From positions 124,001 through 188,000 of the forward strand of contig NZ_BMOT01000008.1 in NCBI RefSeq assembly GCF_014647215.1: 64,000 nucleotides of DNA, written 5' to 3'. This DNA is from Shewanella aestuarii (GTDB lineage Bacteria; Pseudomonadota; Gammaproteobacteria; Enterobacterales; Shewanellaceae). Both the position numbers and the translations under genes were made by a program. Of this stretch, positions 9,914 to 20,491 are shown in pieces (position 1 is the stretch's first letter; each line of letters opens with the position of its first letter). The notes under the pieces were generated by a model, which saw only the letters and a list, made by a program, of their open reading frames with translations, made no database searches and was not told the origin of the DNA.

Positions 9914-10756
9914 ATGACAAAAAAACATAGAGCCTTTCTAAAATGGGCGGGTGGTAAATTCAAACTCGTCGAAGAATTATCTAAACATTTACCTAAAGGG
10001 CAACGACTCGTTGAACCTTTTGTAGGTGCTGGCTCAGTTTTTTTAAATACAGATTATGACGAATATTTGTTGTGCGATATTAATCAGGATTTAATCAATC
10101 TCTATCAAATAGTTCAGCAGCGACCTGATGACTATATTAAAGCTGCGAAAGCCTTGTTTGTCGGTGAAATGAATAATAAAGAAGCTTATTATCGAATAAG
10201 AGAGGATTTTAATCTAAGTCGCGATCCGTTTACACGCTCGGTGTATTTTTTATATTTAAATCGGTTTGGTTTTAATGGCTTATGCCGTTACAACCGTAAA
10301 GGGGGATTTAATGTTCCTTTTGGCTCATACAAGAAACCTTATTTTCCAGAAGCTGAAATTCGTTATTTCTCAGCAAAAGCCCAAAAAGCAATTTTTAAGT
10401 GCTTAGGGTATGAGGGAGCATTTGGTTTGGCCAAAGATGGTGATGTGATTTATTGTGACCCACCATATGCGCCATTATCGACTACCGCAAGTTTTACTAC
10501 GTATGCTGGCCCTGGTTTTAGCCTAGATGACCAAGCATTATTAGCGCGGCATTCACGACATACAGCCCATAAGCGCAATATCCCTGTGCTGATCAGCAAT
10601 CATGATATTCCATTGACTCGAGAATTATATCGAGGGGCGAAACTAGCTACGATAGCGGTTCAGCGAAATATCAGTCAAAAAGGTTCATCGCGAAATAAAG
10701 TCGATGAAATAATGGCATTGTACGATCACCATTATTTTGATGATGAGGTTTATTAG
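9914..10756 (+). CDS. dam: DNA adenine methylase (GATC)
   Basis: Methylates adenine in GATC, guiding mismatch repair and replication control. The alpha-class N6-adenine methyltransferase motifs are present: AGGKFKL (SAM-binding motif I) near residue 13, EPFVGAGSVFLN, and catalytic DPPY at residues 182-185. C-terminal NRNISQKGSSRNKVDE-type residues complete the fold. Length 280 residues, normal. It lies in the aroKB-damX-dam order and is convergent with the small DUF2970 gene 9 bp away. Confidence 0.97.
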   Translation: MTKKHRAFLKWAGGKFKLVEELSKHLPKGQRLVEPFVGAGSVFLNTDYDEYLLCDINQDLINLYQIVQQRPDDYIKAAKALFVGEMNNKEAYYRIREDFNLSRDPFTRSVYFLYLNRFGFNGLCRYNRKGGFNVPFGSYKKPYFPEAEIRYFSAKAQKAIFKCLGYEGAFGLAKDGDVIYCDPPYAPLSTTASFTTYAGPGFSLDDQALLARHSRHTAHKRNIPVLISNHDIPLTRELYRGAKLATIAVQRNISQKGSSRNKVDEIMALYDHHYFDDEVY

Positions 10757-10765
10757 CGCAAGGGG

Positions 10766-10945
10766 CTAACTCAAAACTTGATTAACGATGGCCACAAGTG
10801 TCAGTACCATAACAATTGTTAGCAATATTCCCATTAGGATGAAAGGAACTGGCGAGGTGGTTTTAAAATCACGTTGGCGATTTTTATCTGTTTGCACTCC
10901 GAAAAATGCCGCTACTGTACTGCTAAATATTCGCCAGATAGACAA
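10766..10945 (-). CDS. DUF2970-like small membrane protein
   Basis: A 59-residue frame that begins with TTG two bases after the stop of the preceding minus-strand gene and ends 9 bp from dam. The product opens with a WRIFSSTVAAFFGVQTDKN stretch, matching my memory of the DUF2970 family (AAxFGVQ...NR..DF). It then has one hydrophobic helix of about 22 residues and a short NQVLS tail. Function is unknown. No good ribosome site is visible, so the start is the least certain part; coupling to the upstream gene is likely. Confidence 0.7.
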   Translation of the reverse strand: MSIWRIFSSTVAAFFGVQTDKNRQRDFKTTSPVPFILMGILLTIVMVLTLVAIVNQVLS

Positions 10946-10947
10946 GC

Positions 10948-11313
10948 TTAAATTTGCTCAGGATTTTTTGAGGTCGGCATATCTGTAATAGGCTTATCTT
11001 TGTGACCATATATTAGCTCGATTAAATCGATAAAGTGAAATTGACTTGAGCGACTGTTACCTGTAATCCAATTTTTCCAACTGACATCATTTTCTTGAAT
11101 GGCACAGCGGTTATTCGGGTGACTGCTAGGTAAGCTGCTATTGTAGTTGACATTTGCGTCGCAGGCACAGGCTTGAGTTGATGAGGTGTCGCCAGCCGTT
11201 GAAAACGAAAAGCTGGTTAACATAAGCAAAGATGATGTTGTCAATGTTGCCACAATCGCTTGCAATGGCTTAGTGTTAAAGTATGACAATAAACGATTTG
11301 GACGCAGTTCCAT
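10948..11313 (-). CDS. Hypothetical exported protein
   Basis: A 121-residue protein of unknown function. The ATG at 11313 is preferred over an upstream ATG at 11406 because AAGGA lies 11 bases before it. A hydrophobic stretch at about residues 17-40 (VATLTTSSLLMLTSFSFSTAG) looks like an uncleaved or type I signal. It is followed by a CACD motif and a Ser/Asn-rich segment. It sits directly upstream of the DUF2970 frame, so the two probably form an operon. I do not recognise the family. Confidence 0.6.
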   Translation of the reverse strand: MELRPNRLLSYFNTKPLQAIVATLTTSSLLMLTSFSFSTAGDTSSTQACACDANVNYNSSLPSSHPNNRCAIQENDVSWKNWITGNSRSSQFHFIDLIELIYGHKDKPITDMPTSKNPEQI

Positions 11314-11614
11314 ATTGGGGATCCTTTCCAGTAATAACGTCAGTAATTGAGTGAATACTTTTCGTTTTATCTTCATCAACATTTGATATACCAATATGTT
11401 AGCCATAAATACTCAGAGTAAATGTACTGATTTGACTATACACGGCGTAAAACATTTCCGATTATATCAAAATAGTATAGTTTATGAACACCCATAGCTC
11501 ATTTATTTTCAAAATCAAACTTCAGCCATACCCTTGGGCATTTTTTTATTGTTTGACTAGAGCCAAGCTGTTCCACAAGGTAAACTACCGCCACACTCTT
11601 TTTGCTGCGAGACT

Positions 11615-12286
11615 ATGATGCAACCCTATTTAATTGCTCCATCAATCTTATCTGCTGATTTTGCCCGTTTAGGTGACGATGTTAAAGCTGTACTCGATGC
11701 CGGTGCTGATGTTGTGCATTTTGACGTAATGGACAATCATTACGTGCCTAACCTGACTATTGGTCCAATGGTTTGTACGGCGCTGCGTAATTATGGGATC
11801 ACTGCAGATATCGATGTGCATTTAATGGTAAAACCAGTAGATAGAATTATTCCCGATTTCGCTAAAGCTGGCGCATCGATTATCACCTTCCACCCTGAAG
11901 CTTCTGAGCATGTTGATCGTACATTACAGTTAATTAAAGAGTCTGGTTGTAAAGCTGGCTTGGTCTTTAATCCTGCTACTTCACTGCATTATTTAGATCA
12001 TGTCATGGATAAATTAGATGTCATTTTATTGATGTCAGTTAACCCTGGGTTTGGTGGCCAGTCATTTATTGCTTCAACTTTGGATAAATTACGTCAGGTG
12101 CGTGAGCGCATTGATGCCAGTGGCTATGATATTCGTCTCGAAGTCGATGGTGGTGTAAAGGTTGATAATATTGCTGAAATCGCCGCAGCAGGTGCCGACA
12201 TGTTTGTTGCTGGTTCAGCTATTTTTAGCCAACCTGATTATAAAACTGTGATCGACGAGATGCGCAGCGAGTTAGCAAAAGTATAA
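11615..12286 (+). CDS. rpe: Ribulose-phosphate 3-epimerase
   Basis: Interconverts D-ribulose 5-phosphate and D-xylulose 5-phosphate in the pentose phosphate pathway. TIM-barrel signature segments are present: [33 protein letters not shown] (metal ligands and catalytic Asp), [17 protein letters not shown], and EVDGGV near the end. Length 223 residues. Either of two adjacent ATGs (11615 or 11618) could be the start. rpe-gph-trpS follow in order, as in E. coli and Shewanella. Confidence 0.97.
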   Translation: MMQPYLIAPSILSADFARLGDDVKAVLDAGADVVHFDVMDNHYVPNLTIGPMVCTALRNYGITADIDVHLMVKPVDRIIPDFAKAGASIITFHPEASEHVDRTLQLIKESGCKAGLVFNPATSLHYLDHVMDKLDVILLMSVNPGFGGQSFIASTLDKLRQVRERIDASGYDIRLEVDGGVKVDNIAEIAAAGADMFVAGSAIFSQPDYKTVIDEMRSELAKV

Positions 12287-12317
12287 CCTATAACGTCAAC
12301 CTCATTAGCAGTAGATA

Positions 12318-13010
12318 GTGGCCAAACCCATGACAAATTTTGATCAAATACGTGCCATAGCCTTTGACTTAGATGGCACCTTAGTTGACAGTGTGCCGGA
12401 TTTGGCTGCCGCGACCAATGCAACATTACTTGAGTTGGAATTGCCACAAGCAAGTGAAGAACAGGTAAGAGGCTGGGTAGGTAATGGCGCTAAGATGCTT
12501 ATGCGCCGAGCACTCAGCTTTGCACTGGGAAATGAGGTTGATGAAACGCGATTAACAGAGACTATGCCTAAGTTTATGCATCACTATGGCTTGTTTCTGG
12601 AAAAACATAGCTGCTTATATCCTAATGTTTTATCGACATTAACAGCCTTAAAACAGGCTGGTTATCGTTTGGCGGTTGTCACTAATAAGCCTTATCGCTT
12701 TACCGTTCCGCTTTTAGAAGCCTTTGGTTTAACAGATTTATTTGACCATGTCCTGGGCGGTGATTCATTAGCCCAAATGAAGCCAGATCCTTTGCCGTTA
12801 AATCATCTGCTACAGCAATGGCAAATTAAACCGCAACAGTTATTGATGATAGGTGACTCTAAGAATGATATCTTAGCGGCTCAATCTGCCAATGTTGCCG
12901 TTATCGGCTTAACCTATGGTTATAACTACGGTGAGCATATTAGTTTAAGTGAACCGAATGAAGTGTGTGATGACTTTGGCCAAATAGGTCAGTTATTACT
13001 TTCTAAATAA
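12318..13010 (+). CDS. gph: Phosphoglycolate phosphatase
   Basis: HAD-superfamily phosphatase that removes phosphate from 2-phosphoglycolate, a product of DNA repair. HAD motif I is FDLDGTLVDSVPD (nucleophile Asp), motif II VVTNKP, motif III K in MKPDP, motif IV IGDSKNDI. Length 230 residues from a GTG at 12318; an ATG four codons in (12330) is an equally plausible start. It lies between rpe and trpS. Confidence 0.95.
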   Translation: MAKPMTNFDQIRAIAFDLDGTLVDSVPDLAAATNATLLELELPQASEEQVRGWVGNGAKMLMRRALSFALGNEVDETRLTETMPKFMHHYGLFLEKHSCLYPNVLSTLTALKQAGYRLAVVTNKPYRFTVPLLEAFGLTDLFDHVLGGDSLAQMKPDPLPLNHLLQQWQIKPQQLLMIGDSKNDILAAQSANVAVIGLTYGYNYGEHISLSEPNEVCDDFGQIGQLLLSK

Positions 13011-13043
13011 TTTTAAAATACAGTAATTGGAGCAACAAAACCC

Positions 13044-14042
13044 ATGACTAAACCCATTGTTTTCAGCGGAGCACAGCCATCAGGCGAATTAACCATAGGT
13101 AATTATATGGGCGCGCTACGCCAGTGGGTGGCAATGCAAGACACACATGATTGTATTTACTGCGTGGTTGATTTGCATGCAATTACTGTTCGCCAAGACC
13201 CAGCAAAACTACGTGAAGCCTGTCTTGATACTTTAGCGCTGTATTTAGCCTGTGGTGTTGATCCAGATAAAAGCACGGTGTTTGTGCAATCACATGTACC
13301 GCAACATACTCAATTAAGCTGGGCGTTAAACTGTTACACCCAAATGGGTGAACTGAATCGTATGACTCAGTTTAAAGATAAATCACAAAAGCACGCGAAT
13401 AATATTAACGTGGGATTATTTGGTTATCCGGTCTTAATGGCAGCTGATATTTTGTTATATCAAGCGCAATCTGTGCCAGTAGGACAAGATCAAATGCAGC
13501 ACCTTGAGCTGACACGTGATATAGCAACACGTTTTAATAATGCCTACGGTGACACATTTACTGTGCCTCAAGCGTTTATCCCTGAACATGGCGCTAAAGT
13601 CATGTCGTTGCAAGACCCTTTGAAAAAGATGTCAAAGTCAGACGATAACCGTAATAACGTTATTGGTTTGCTTGAAGAGCCTAAAGCTATTCTTAAGAAA
13701 GTGAAAAAAGCCATGACCGACAGCGATGAGCCGCCAGTAGTGCGTTTTGACTTTGATAACAAGCCTGGTGTGTCTAATTTATTAAGCTTAATGTCAGGTG
13801 CGACAGGTAAATCTATAGCAAGTTTAGAGGCTGAGTTTGAAGGCAAAATGTATGGCCATTTGAAAGTTGCTACCGGCGAAGCGGTTGTGGCTATGCTTGA
13901 GCCGTTGCAGGAGCGTTTTAAGCAGTATCGTGCTGATGAGGCTTATCTTGAAAAAGTGATGAAGCAAGGGGCTGATAAAGCTAAAGCACGTGCGCAAGAA
14001 ACCATTGATTTAGTCTATAAAAAGATTGGTATGATCGTTTAG
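13044..14042 (+). CDS. trpS: Tryptophanyl-tRNA synthetase
   Basis: Charges tRNA-Trp. A class I aminoacyl-tRNA synthetase with the HIGH-like motif [13 protein letters not shown] near the start and the KMSKS loop KKMSKSDDN near residue 195. Length 332 residues, the usual bacterial size. A GGAG precedes the ATG by about 12 bases. It is the last gene of rpe-gph-trpS and is followed by a strong terminator. Confidence 0.97.
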   Translation: MTKPIVFSGAQPSGELTIGNYMGALRQWVAMQDTHDCIYCVVDLHAITVRQDPAKLREACLDTLALYLACGVDPDKSTVFVQSHVPQHTQLSWALNCYTQMGELNRMTQFKDKSQKHANNINVGLFGYPVLMAADILLYQAQSVPVGQDQMQHLELTRDIATRFNNAYGDTFTVPQAFIPEHGAKVMSLQDPLKKMSKSDDNRNNVIGLLEEPKAILKKVKKAMTDSDEPPVVRFDFDNKPGVSNLLSLMSGATGKSIASLEAEFEGKMYGHLKVATGEAVVAMLEPLQERFKQYRADEAYLEKVMKQGADKAKARAQETIDLVYKKIGMIV

Positions 14043-14064
14043 CATTAAAGTGTTTTGAGCTTAA

Positions 14065-14094
14065 AAACCAGTATCAGCAGATACTGGTTTTTTT
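14065..14094 (+). terminator. Rho-independent terminator after trpS
   Basis: Perfect 11-bp arms AAACCAGTATC / GATACTGGTTT with a 4-nt loop and a run of T. Confidence 0.9.
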
Positions 14095-14163
14095 AATCAT
14101 TTTGGTTACTCCAGTCACCCAATAAATGTGGCAATACTGGGATGTGTCTTTTTCGGCATTATT

Positions 14164-14211
14164 CGCCCAATCGCCCAATCGCCCAATCGCCTAATCGTCT
14201 AATCGTCTAAT
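14164..14211. repeat. 8-bp tandem repeat, six units
   Basis: Three units CGCCCAAT, one CGCCTAAT and two CGTCTAAT, followed by a partial CGTCTTCT. The unit drifts by single C-to-T steps along the array, the pattern left by slippage followed by point mutation. It overlaps the 3' end of the minus-strand small ORF at 14199-14438. Confidence 0.85.
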
Positions 14212-14438
14212 CGTCTTCTGAGTGCAGAATGCAATGTCAGCGATGGTGTTGCTTGGTAACCCCAAGCACTCCTAAACTCGCTCATAGTGACTGCCGAATA
14301 TACAGGGCTAATTGGGTGAGACTTATTGGCATGTTTGATAAACAGCAGGATGATTTGCCCGCTGTTAACCCAGTGCACTATCACTTCTTTAGTGGCTAAA
14401 GCTCGAAAGTAATAAACAGGAATTTTTCTAAGAAACAT
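14199..14438 (-). CDS. Hypothetical protein, 79 residues
   Basis: A small frame starting MFLRKIPVYYFRAL and ending within the 8-bp tandem repeat. It has no signal peptide or clear membrane helix and mixed composition with a basic C-terminus (RRRLDD). I recognise no domain. It shares a bidirectional terminator with dolP upstream. The sequence reads like a normal coding region, but expression is unproven. Confidence 0.45.
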   Translation of the reverse strand: MFLRKIPVYYFRALATKEVIVHWVNSGQIILLFIKHANKSHPISPVYSAVTMSEFRSAWGYQATPSLTLHSALRRRLDD

Positions 14439-14452
14439 ACTCTTATAGAAAT

Positions 14453-14481
14453 AATAAAGCCTCTTAAAAAGAGGCTTTATT
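14453..14481. terminator. Bidirectional terminator below dolP
   Basis: Perfect 13-bp arms AATAAAGCCTCTT / AAGAGGCTTTATT with a 3-nt loop. Lies 26 bp after the dolP stop, so it most likely ends the lpoA-yraN-diaA-dolP transcript. Confidence 0.8.
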
Positions 14482-14507
14482 AAAGTTAGTCATGCTTTAG
14501 GCGATGA

Positions 14508-15730
<1,223 letters not shown>

Positions 15731-15793
15731 TCATTACCGTCAAGTGTGTGTCGATATAATGCCATAAATCAATGCTGCGGTAACTATTGAAGC

Positions 15794-16120
15794 TTAAAAA
15801 CATCCCTTAATCCAAGTTATTTGTGCGTTATTATTGGCAATAACGTCAAATCGGCAGGGAGGGTGAATGCCTTCTTGTTGTAAATAAGCTTCAGCACAGC
15901 GTCGGATACGGTGGATCTGTTTGGCACCTAGTGCGTTAATCGCGCCACCGAAGGCTTGCGACTGGCGATATTTCACTTCAATGAACACTAATGTACGCTG
16001 GTCTTGCATGATGAGGTCAATCTCGCCGAACTTATAACGCACATTGGCAGCAACAAAGGTTAAACCTTGCTGCTGCAAATACTCACGCGCCTGCTGTTCG
16101 GCAAGTTTGCCATCTATCAT
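15794..16120 (-). CDS. yraN: UPF0102 family protein YraN
   Basis: Small protein with an Endonuclease/Holliday-junction resolvase-like fold; function not established. Landmarks: ANVRYKFGEIDLIMQD with the acidic residues of the nuclease fold, then LVFIEVKYRQSQAFGGA (ExK). The start at 16120 is chosen because it overlaps the lpoA stop as ATGA and gives 108 residues. An upstream ATG at 16156 would run back into lpoA. It keeps the E. coli order lpoA-yraN-diaA-dolP. Confidence 0.88.
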   Translation of the reverse strand: MIDGKLAEQQAREYLQQQGLTFVAANVRYKFGEIDLIMQDQRTLVFIEVKYRQSQAFGGAINALGAKQIHRIRRCAEAYLQQEGIHPPCRFDVIANNNAQITWIKGCF

Positions 16121-17943
16121 AATGGCGTTAATTGACCTTGTTGATATTTGCCCCAAGTTAACTGGCGATCAATCAACCCGTTCGGTTGGACTGATAATGC
16201 ACCGCTACGGCCATTGAGCTGATATCCAGGAAACGCCTGCATTTGTGCTAAACGATTGACTAATTCAAGCGCGTCATAGCCCATCACATATAAACGTTTT
16301 TGGCTGTTATTCCAGGTACCCCATAATGATTCAACCATACGAGTTTCATTGCTATTTTGCATTAGCCAAGGAATATCACTAATCATGACCTTGTTTAACT
16401 CTTGTGCCGATTGGTTGGACTCTTTTTCTAATCGACCGCGGCTAGAGGTGTAAAGTGCCACTGGTTCAGCAAAGACACTGAAGTTTACGTCTAAAAACGC
16501 TTTCAATAGCGATAAGTCTTGCGATGCCGAGATCATATAAATGGCATCGATATCTTGGCGTGAACGAAAGTCGGCTTCCAGTTTACTGCCTAATATTTCT
16601 TTCATTCGAGCAATTCTAGCTTGGCTGTCTTTAACGCCTAAGGCTTCTTGCACTGTTAACTTCATCTGATCGCCACGGTCGAAATAATGGATCTCCGCAT
16701 TATTTTCAGTCAAAGATAGCCATGTCTGGTTAAAGCTTTCTGCCATACGTTTACCAATGGCATCATTGCTGGTTAACAGTAATGGTAATTTTATGCCATC
16801 AGCAAACATTTTTCTTGCTGCATCACTGGCCTCTTGCGCGGGTGATAACGAAAAATAAAATTGGTTTTTCTTCGGTTCAAACTGCTCTAACTGATTTAAA
16901 TACAGCTGTGGAATAAGTTGCTCTTTTGCCTGATTAGCACGTTGTAACTCTTCAACTTCATTTGGCAGCAAAGGCCCAATAATAAAGTCTGCACCAATAT
17001 CAGTTGCTTGCTGGTAGGCAGGTTGCACGCCTATTTGGCTGTCGATAAAGTGAACCGTAACGTCATTATCAAACTCAGCCATATAACTGGCTAAAATTCC
17101 CATTTTGATTGGCTCAGCGACAGCGGCTCTAGGGCCCGTTAAAGGTAATAGTACAGCAATGTTTTGCGGTCTAAAGGGCTTAGCATTGAGCGCTTTTTCT
17201 AAGTCTGTAGGTAATTTCATTGCGCCAGGGTGATGCGGATTATTACGCTGCCATTCACCTAAATAGCGTACCAGCTGAGTGGGTTCGATAGCGTAATGCT
17301 TAGCAATATAAGCCAGCTGTAGCCAACCTGAAAACACTGGGTTTGCGGGTTCACGCATAAAGGTCTGAATGGTTTCTTCTTGTAGTGGTTGCAATACTTT
17401 CCAAATCACATCATTTACCTGAGTTGATTCAGTTTTAGGTAAATAATTACTCAGTAAGCTGAGTTGTCTAATTTGATCGATAGGTTGTTGCAACGATTTA
17501 TAAAGGCGTGCCTTGTATTGATGGTAAGTCGCCATTTGCCAACGAGGCAGTTGCCAATGCGGTGGATATTGCAGCAATGATAGCGCTGCTTGTTTATTTT
17601 GTACTTTTTCGACAATACGGGCATTTAAATAAATATGCTCAGCCTGAATAGTCGGCACCTTGACCATACTTTTCTGCATTGATACCAGTATGTTGCTGGC
17701 AGAACTATAATTACCGTCATTAATGTATGCGTGCGCTGCTAGCAAAAGGTAGCGGTCACGTTTTTCTGGAAGGCTGCTTTTGCTGGCCTCAGATAAATAA
17801 GTGCTTGCCGGTTGCTCAACCGACACCAAAGACGTATTCACAATTGTGTCGGGATCAGTGGTTTTAGTCGTTGCACAACCAATCAATAATGTTGAAAGTG
17901 TCAGTGCCGATAGAAATTTAATTGAAATCAGTCTTTTTAACAC
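16117..17943 (-). CDS. lpoA: Outer-membrane lipoprotein LpoA, activator of PBP1A
   Basis: Outer-membrane lipoprotein that reaches through the peptidoglycan to stimulate the PBP1A transpeptidase; mrcA itself is at the start of this window. The signal peptide ends in lipobox LIGC (Cys23). The N-terminal half is TPR-like. The C-terminal half is a periplasmic binding-protein fold starting near FRPQNIAVLLPLTGPRA (about residue 255) and including YVMGYDALELV near the end. Length 608 residues. Divergent from rsmI, as in E. coli. Confidence 0.95.
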   Translation of the reverse strand: MLKRLISIKFLSALTLSTLLIGCATTKTTDPDTIVNTSLVSVEQPASTYLSEASKSSLPEKRDRYLLLAAHAYINDGNYSSASNILVSMQKSMVKVPTIQAEHIYLNARIVEKVQNKQAALSLLQYPPHWQLPRWQMATYHQYKARLYKSLQQPIDQIRQLSLLSNYLPKTESTQVNDVIWKVLQPLQEETIQTFMREPANPVFSGWLQLAYIAKHYAIEPTQLVRYLGEWQRNNPHHPGAMKLPTDLEKALNAKPFRPQNIAVLLPLTGPRAAVAEPIKMGILASYMAEFDNDVTVHFIDSQIGVQPAYQQATDIGADFIIGPLLPNEVEELQRANQAKEQLIPQLYLNQLEQFEPKKNQFYFSLSPAQEASDAARKMFADGIKLPLLLTSNDAIGKRMAESFNQTWLSLTENNAEIHYFDRGDQMKLTVQEALGVKDSQARIARMKEILGSKLEADFRSRQDIDAIYMISASQDLSLLKAFLDVNFSVFAEPVALYTSSRGRLEKESNQSAQELNKVMISDIPWLMQNSNETRMVESLWGTWNNSQKRLYVMGYDALELVNRLAQMQAFPGYQLNGRSGALSVQPNGLIDRQLTWGKYQQGQLTPL

Positions 17944-18032
17944 AGGGCTTCACTCTGGTAAGATATTGGCTTTAGTTTAACCTGCTCTTACGCTGGGCGA
18001 AAGTCTTGCATAAAGAGATTATTGAGGTAGTT

Positions 18033-18875
18033 ATGGATCAAGCCGCAGCACTGTATATTGTGCCCACACCCATTGGCAATTTAGCGGATATCAGTAGCCG
18101 TGCAATTGAAGTGCTAAATCAAGTCAGCTTGATTGCCTGTGAAGATACTCGCCACAGCGGCAAGTTGTTAAGCCACTTTGGCATCGAAACCCGTAAAACG
18201 GCACTTCATGACCATAACGAACGTGACAGAGCACAATGGATTATTCAAAAACTGACTAACGGCGAAGCCGTTGCGCTGATATCCGATGCGGGTACGCCGC
18301 TCATTTCAGATCCGGGTTATCATCTGGTTAAACAGGTGCGTGAAGCAGGCTTTAACGTGGTGCCATTACCTGGACCATGTGCTGCAATTACCGCGCTTAG
18401 TGCCTCAGGTTTACCTTCTGATCGATTCTCATTTGAAGGTTTTCTACCTTCAAAAGAAAAAGGCCGAATTGATAAATTATTAGCTCTAAAAGAAGACCCA
18501 AGAACCTTAATCTTCTATGAATCACCCCATCGGATAGTACATAGCTTAGAGTCCATTGTCGCGACATTAGGTGCTGACCGTGAAATAGTGATGGCCCGTG
18601 AAGTCACCAAAACCTTTGAAACGTTTTTATCTGGCCCTGCAGCAGATGTCTTACAACAGGTAAAAGATGACTTGAATCAGCAAAAAGGTGAAATCGTGTT
18701 GATGTGTCATGGTCACAGAACCGATAGCGAGTCAGACATTCCTGCGGTAGTGGTAAATACCTTAAAGCTTTTATGCCAAGAGCTACCCCTGAAAAAAGCT
18801 TCAGCCCTAGCAGGTGAAATCCACGGAATTAAAAAGAATGCACTTTATAAATATGGCCTAGAAATCGGTCTGTAG
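18033..18875 (+). CDS. rsmI: 16S rRNA (cytidine1402-2'-O)-methyltransferase RsmI
   Basis: Methylates the ribose of C1402 in 16S rRNA using SAM. The tetrapyrrole-methylase fold is shown by [43 protein letters not shown], and [17 protein letters not shown]. The ATG at 18033, with GAGG about 8 bases upstream, is preferred over a TTG at 18006. This gives 280 residues (E. coli 286). Divergent from lpoA, upstream of rnpB. Confidence 0.95.
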   Translation: MDQAAALYIVPTPIGNLADISSRAIEVLNQVSLIACEDTRHSGKLLSHFGIETRKTALHDHNERDRAQWIIQKLTNGEAVALISDAGTPLISDPGYHLVKQVREAGFNVVPLPGPCAAITALSASGLPSDRFSFEGFLPSKEKGRIDKLLALKEDPRTLIFYESPHRIVHSLESIVATLGADREIVMAREVTKTFETFLSGPAADVLQQVKDDLNQQKGEIVLMCHGHRTDSESDIPAVVVNTLKLLCQELPLKKASALAGEIHGIKKNALYKYGLEIGL

Positions 18876-18937
18876 GCTTAACTTGGTAGGTTTGCGGTAA
18901 AGTCATATTTTAGATGGTTTGTTGCAGTCGCTTACGT

Positions 18938-18943
18938 TATAAT
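18938..18943 (+). promoter_or_regulatory. -10 element of the rnpB promoter
   Basis: A perfect TATAAT seven bases before the first base of the RNase P RNA. A matching -35 box is poor. Confidence 0.6.
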
Positions 18944-18950
18944 CCGCGCC

Positions 18951-19296
<346 letters not shown>

Positions 19297-19303
19297 TTCT
19301 ATT

Positions 19304-19340
19304 AAAAGGCCTCATAGCAATGTGAGGCCTTTTATGTTTC
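19304..19340 (+). terminator. Rho-independent terminator after rnpB
   Basis: Arms AAAAGGCCTCA / TGAGGCCTTTT with an 8-nt loop, then ATGTTTC. Placed just beyond the mature RNA end. Confidence 0.85.
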
Positions 19341-19531
19341 TGTCTGAAACGTCCTTTTTAGCATGATTAAGCCTTATCTGTATCATTGCATCTATCTACT
19401 TCTTACATCGAGTTTAGCGGCTGTGTAGCTTTTTACTGAGGATGTTTCTTGATTGTTACTTATTTCGGCTGGCGAAATCTTTCTGACTAGTCCAGAATCA
19501 TAACTCTATGATTTTAAGAAATTAGGCGATT

Positions 19532-20491
19532 ATGGATTTGTCTTTGGGGTTACAAAAAGCGGCAAAATTAGGCACAGTTGTGTTGGTAATTGGCTTAGCG
19601 ATGAGTGCTGCGTTAGCCTGGTGGGTGAATGAAAGCAACCAGCTAGCGATTAATAAAGCATTGCAAGAGACTTCAGAACAAATCAGCCGTAATGTGCTAG
19701 AGCGTATTACGCTTTATCAATATGGTTTACGCGGCGCTCGGGGCATGATTGTGACAGCTGGCGAGGATAATGTATCGCGTGAGGGATTTGTTCACTACAG
19801 CTTAACCCGTGAAGTCGATAAAGAGTTTCCTGGAGCGCGTGGATTTGGTTTTATTCGCCGCGTGTTACCTGAACAAGAAGCTGCTTTTGTGACTAAAGCT
19901 CAGCAAGATGGCTGGCCTGTTTTCGCTATTCGTCAGCTTGCCCCCCACGATGATGAGCGATATGTCATTCAATACATTGAACCTGTTGAACGAAATTATT
20001 CTGCCGTGGGCTTGGATATCGGCTCAGAGAAACAGCGCCGTGATGCCGCCGATGCTGCGATGTTATCGGGTGAGGTCAGATTATCTGGACCTATCACCTT
20101 AGTGCAGGCAACTGGCAAACCATTACAATCTTTTTTGATTTTAATGCCAATTTATCGCAGTGGAGCGACTCCAGCTAACAATAATGAGCGTAAAGCGCAG
20201 GCATTTGGCTGGAGCTATGCCCCACTAGTGACCAATGAAATATTAACCGGTTTAGATTTAAGTCAAAAAACAACTAAATTACAGCTGAGTGATATCACTC
20301 AAGCGGATAATGTGATTCAGTTTTATGAAACCGATGCAGACAATACCCATATTCACGCTAACTATCAGTTTATTTTGAATGAAGAGATATTTGGCCGAAA
20401 ATGGCAATTTAAAATCACAGCTTATCCTGAGTTTATTACCCAATTACACCTTAGCCGTCCGAGTTTAATTTTTCTTATTCTGCATTATTGA
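19532..20491 (+). CDS. CHASE-domain sensor, N-terminal part of a hybrid kinase (frame broken)
   Basis: Encodes a transmembrane helix (about residues 14-32), then a periplasmic CHASE domain (GLRGARGMIVTAG, VDKEFPGARGFGFIRRV, YVIQYIEPVERN). It then starts a second transmembrane segment at SLIFLIL, where the frame stops after HY. A complete protein would continue into a cytoplasmic kinase. That continuation is present in another frame from 20488, including the remaining half of the hydrophobic segment. The two frames overlap by 4 bases (TTGA). Either one indel has split a single gene of about 1,630 codons, or the parts are made separately. Confidence 0.8.
   Translation: MDLSLGLQKAAKLGTVVLVIGLAMSAALAWWVNESNQLAINKALQETSEQISRNVLERITLYQYGLRGARGMIVTAGEDNVSREGFVHYSLTREVDKEFPGARGFGFIRRVLPEQEAAFVTKAQQDGWPVFAIRQLAPHDDERYVIQYIEPVERNYSAVGLDIGSEKQRRDAADAAMLSGEVRLSGPITLVQATGKPLQSFLILMPIYRSGATPANNNERKAQAFGWSYAPLVTNEILTGLDLSQKTTKLQLSDITQADNVIQFYETDADNTHIHANYQFILNEEIFGRKWQFKITAYPEFITQLHLSRPSLIFLILHY

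Noticed and set aside
10788..10988. 66-codon plus-strand frame after dam
   Set aside because: It overlaps the DUF2970 and exported-protein genes antisense and has no recognisable features.
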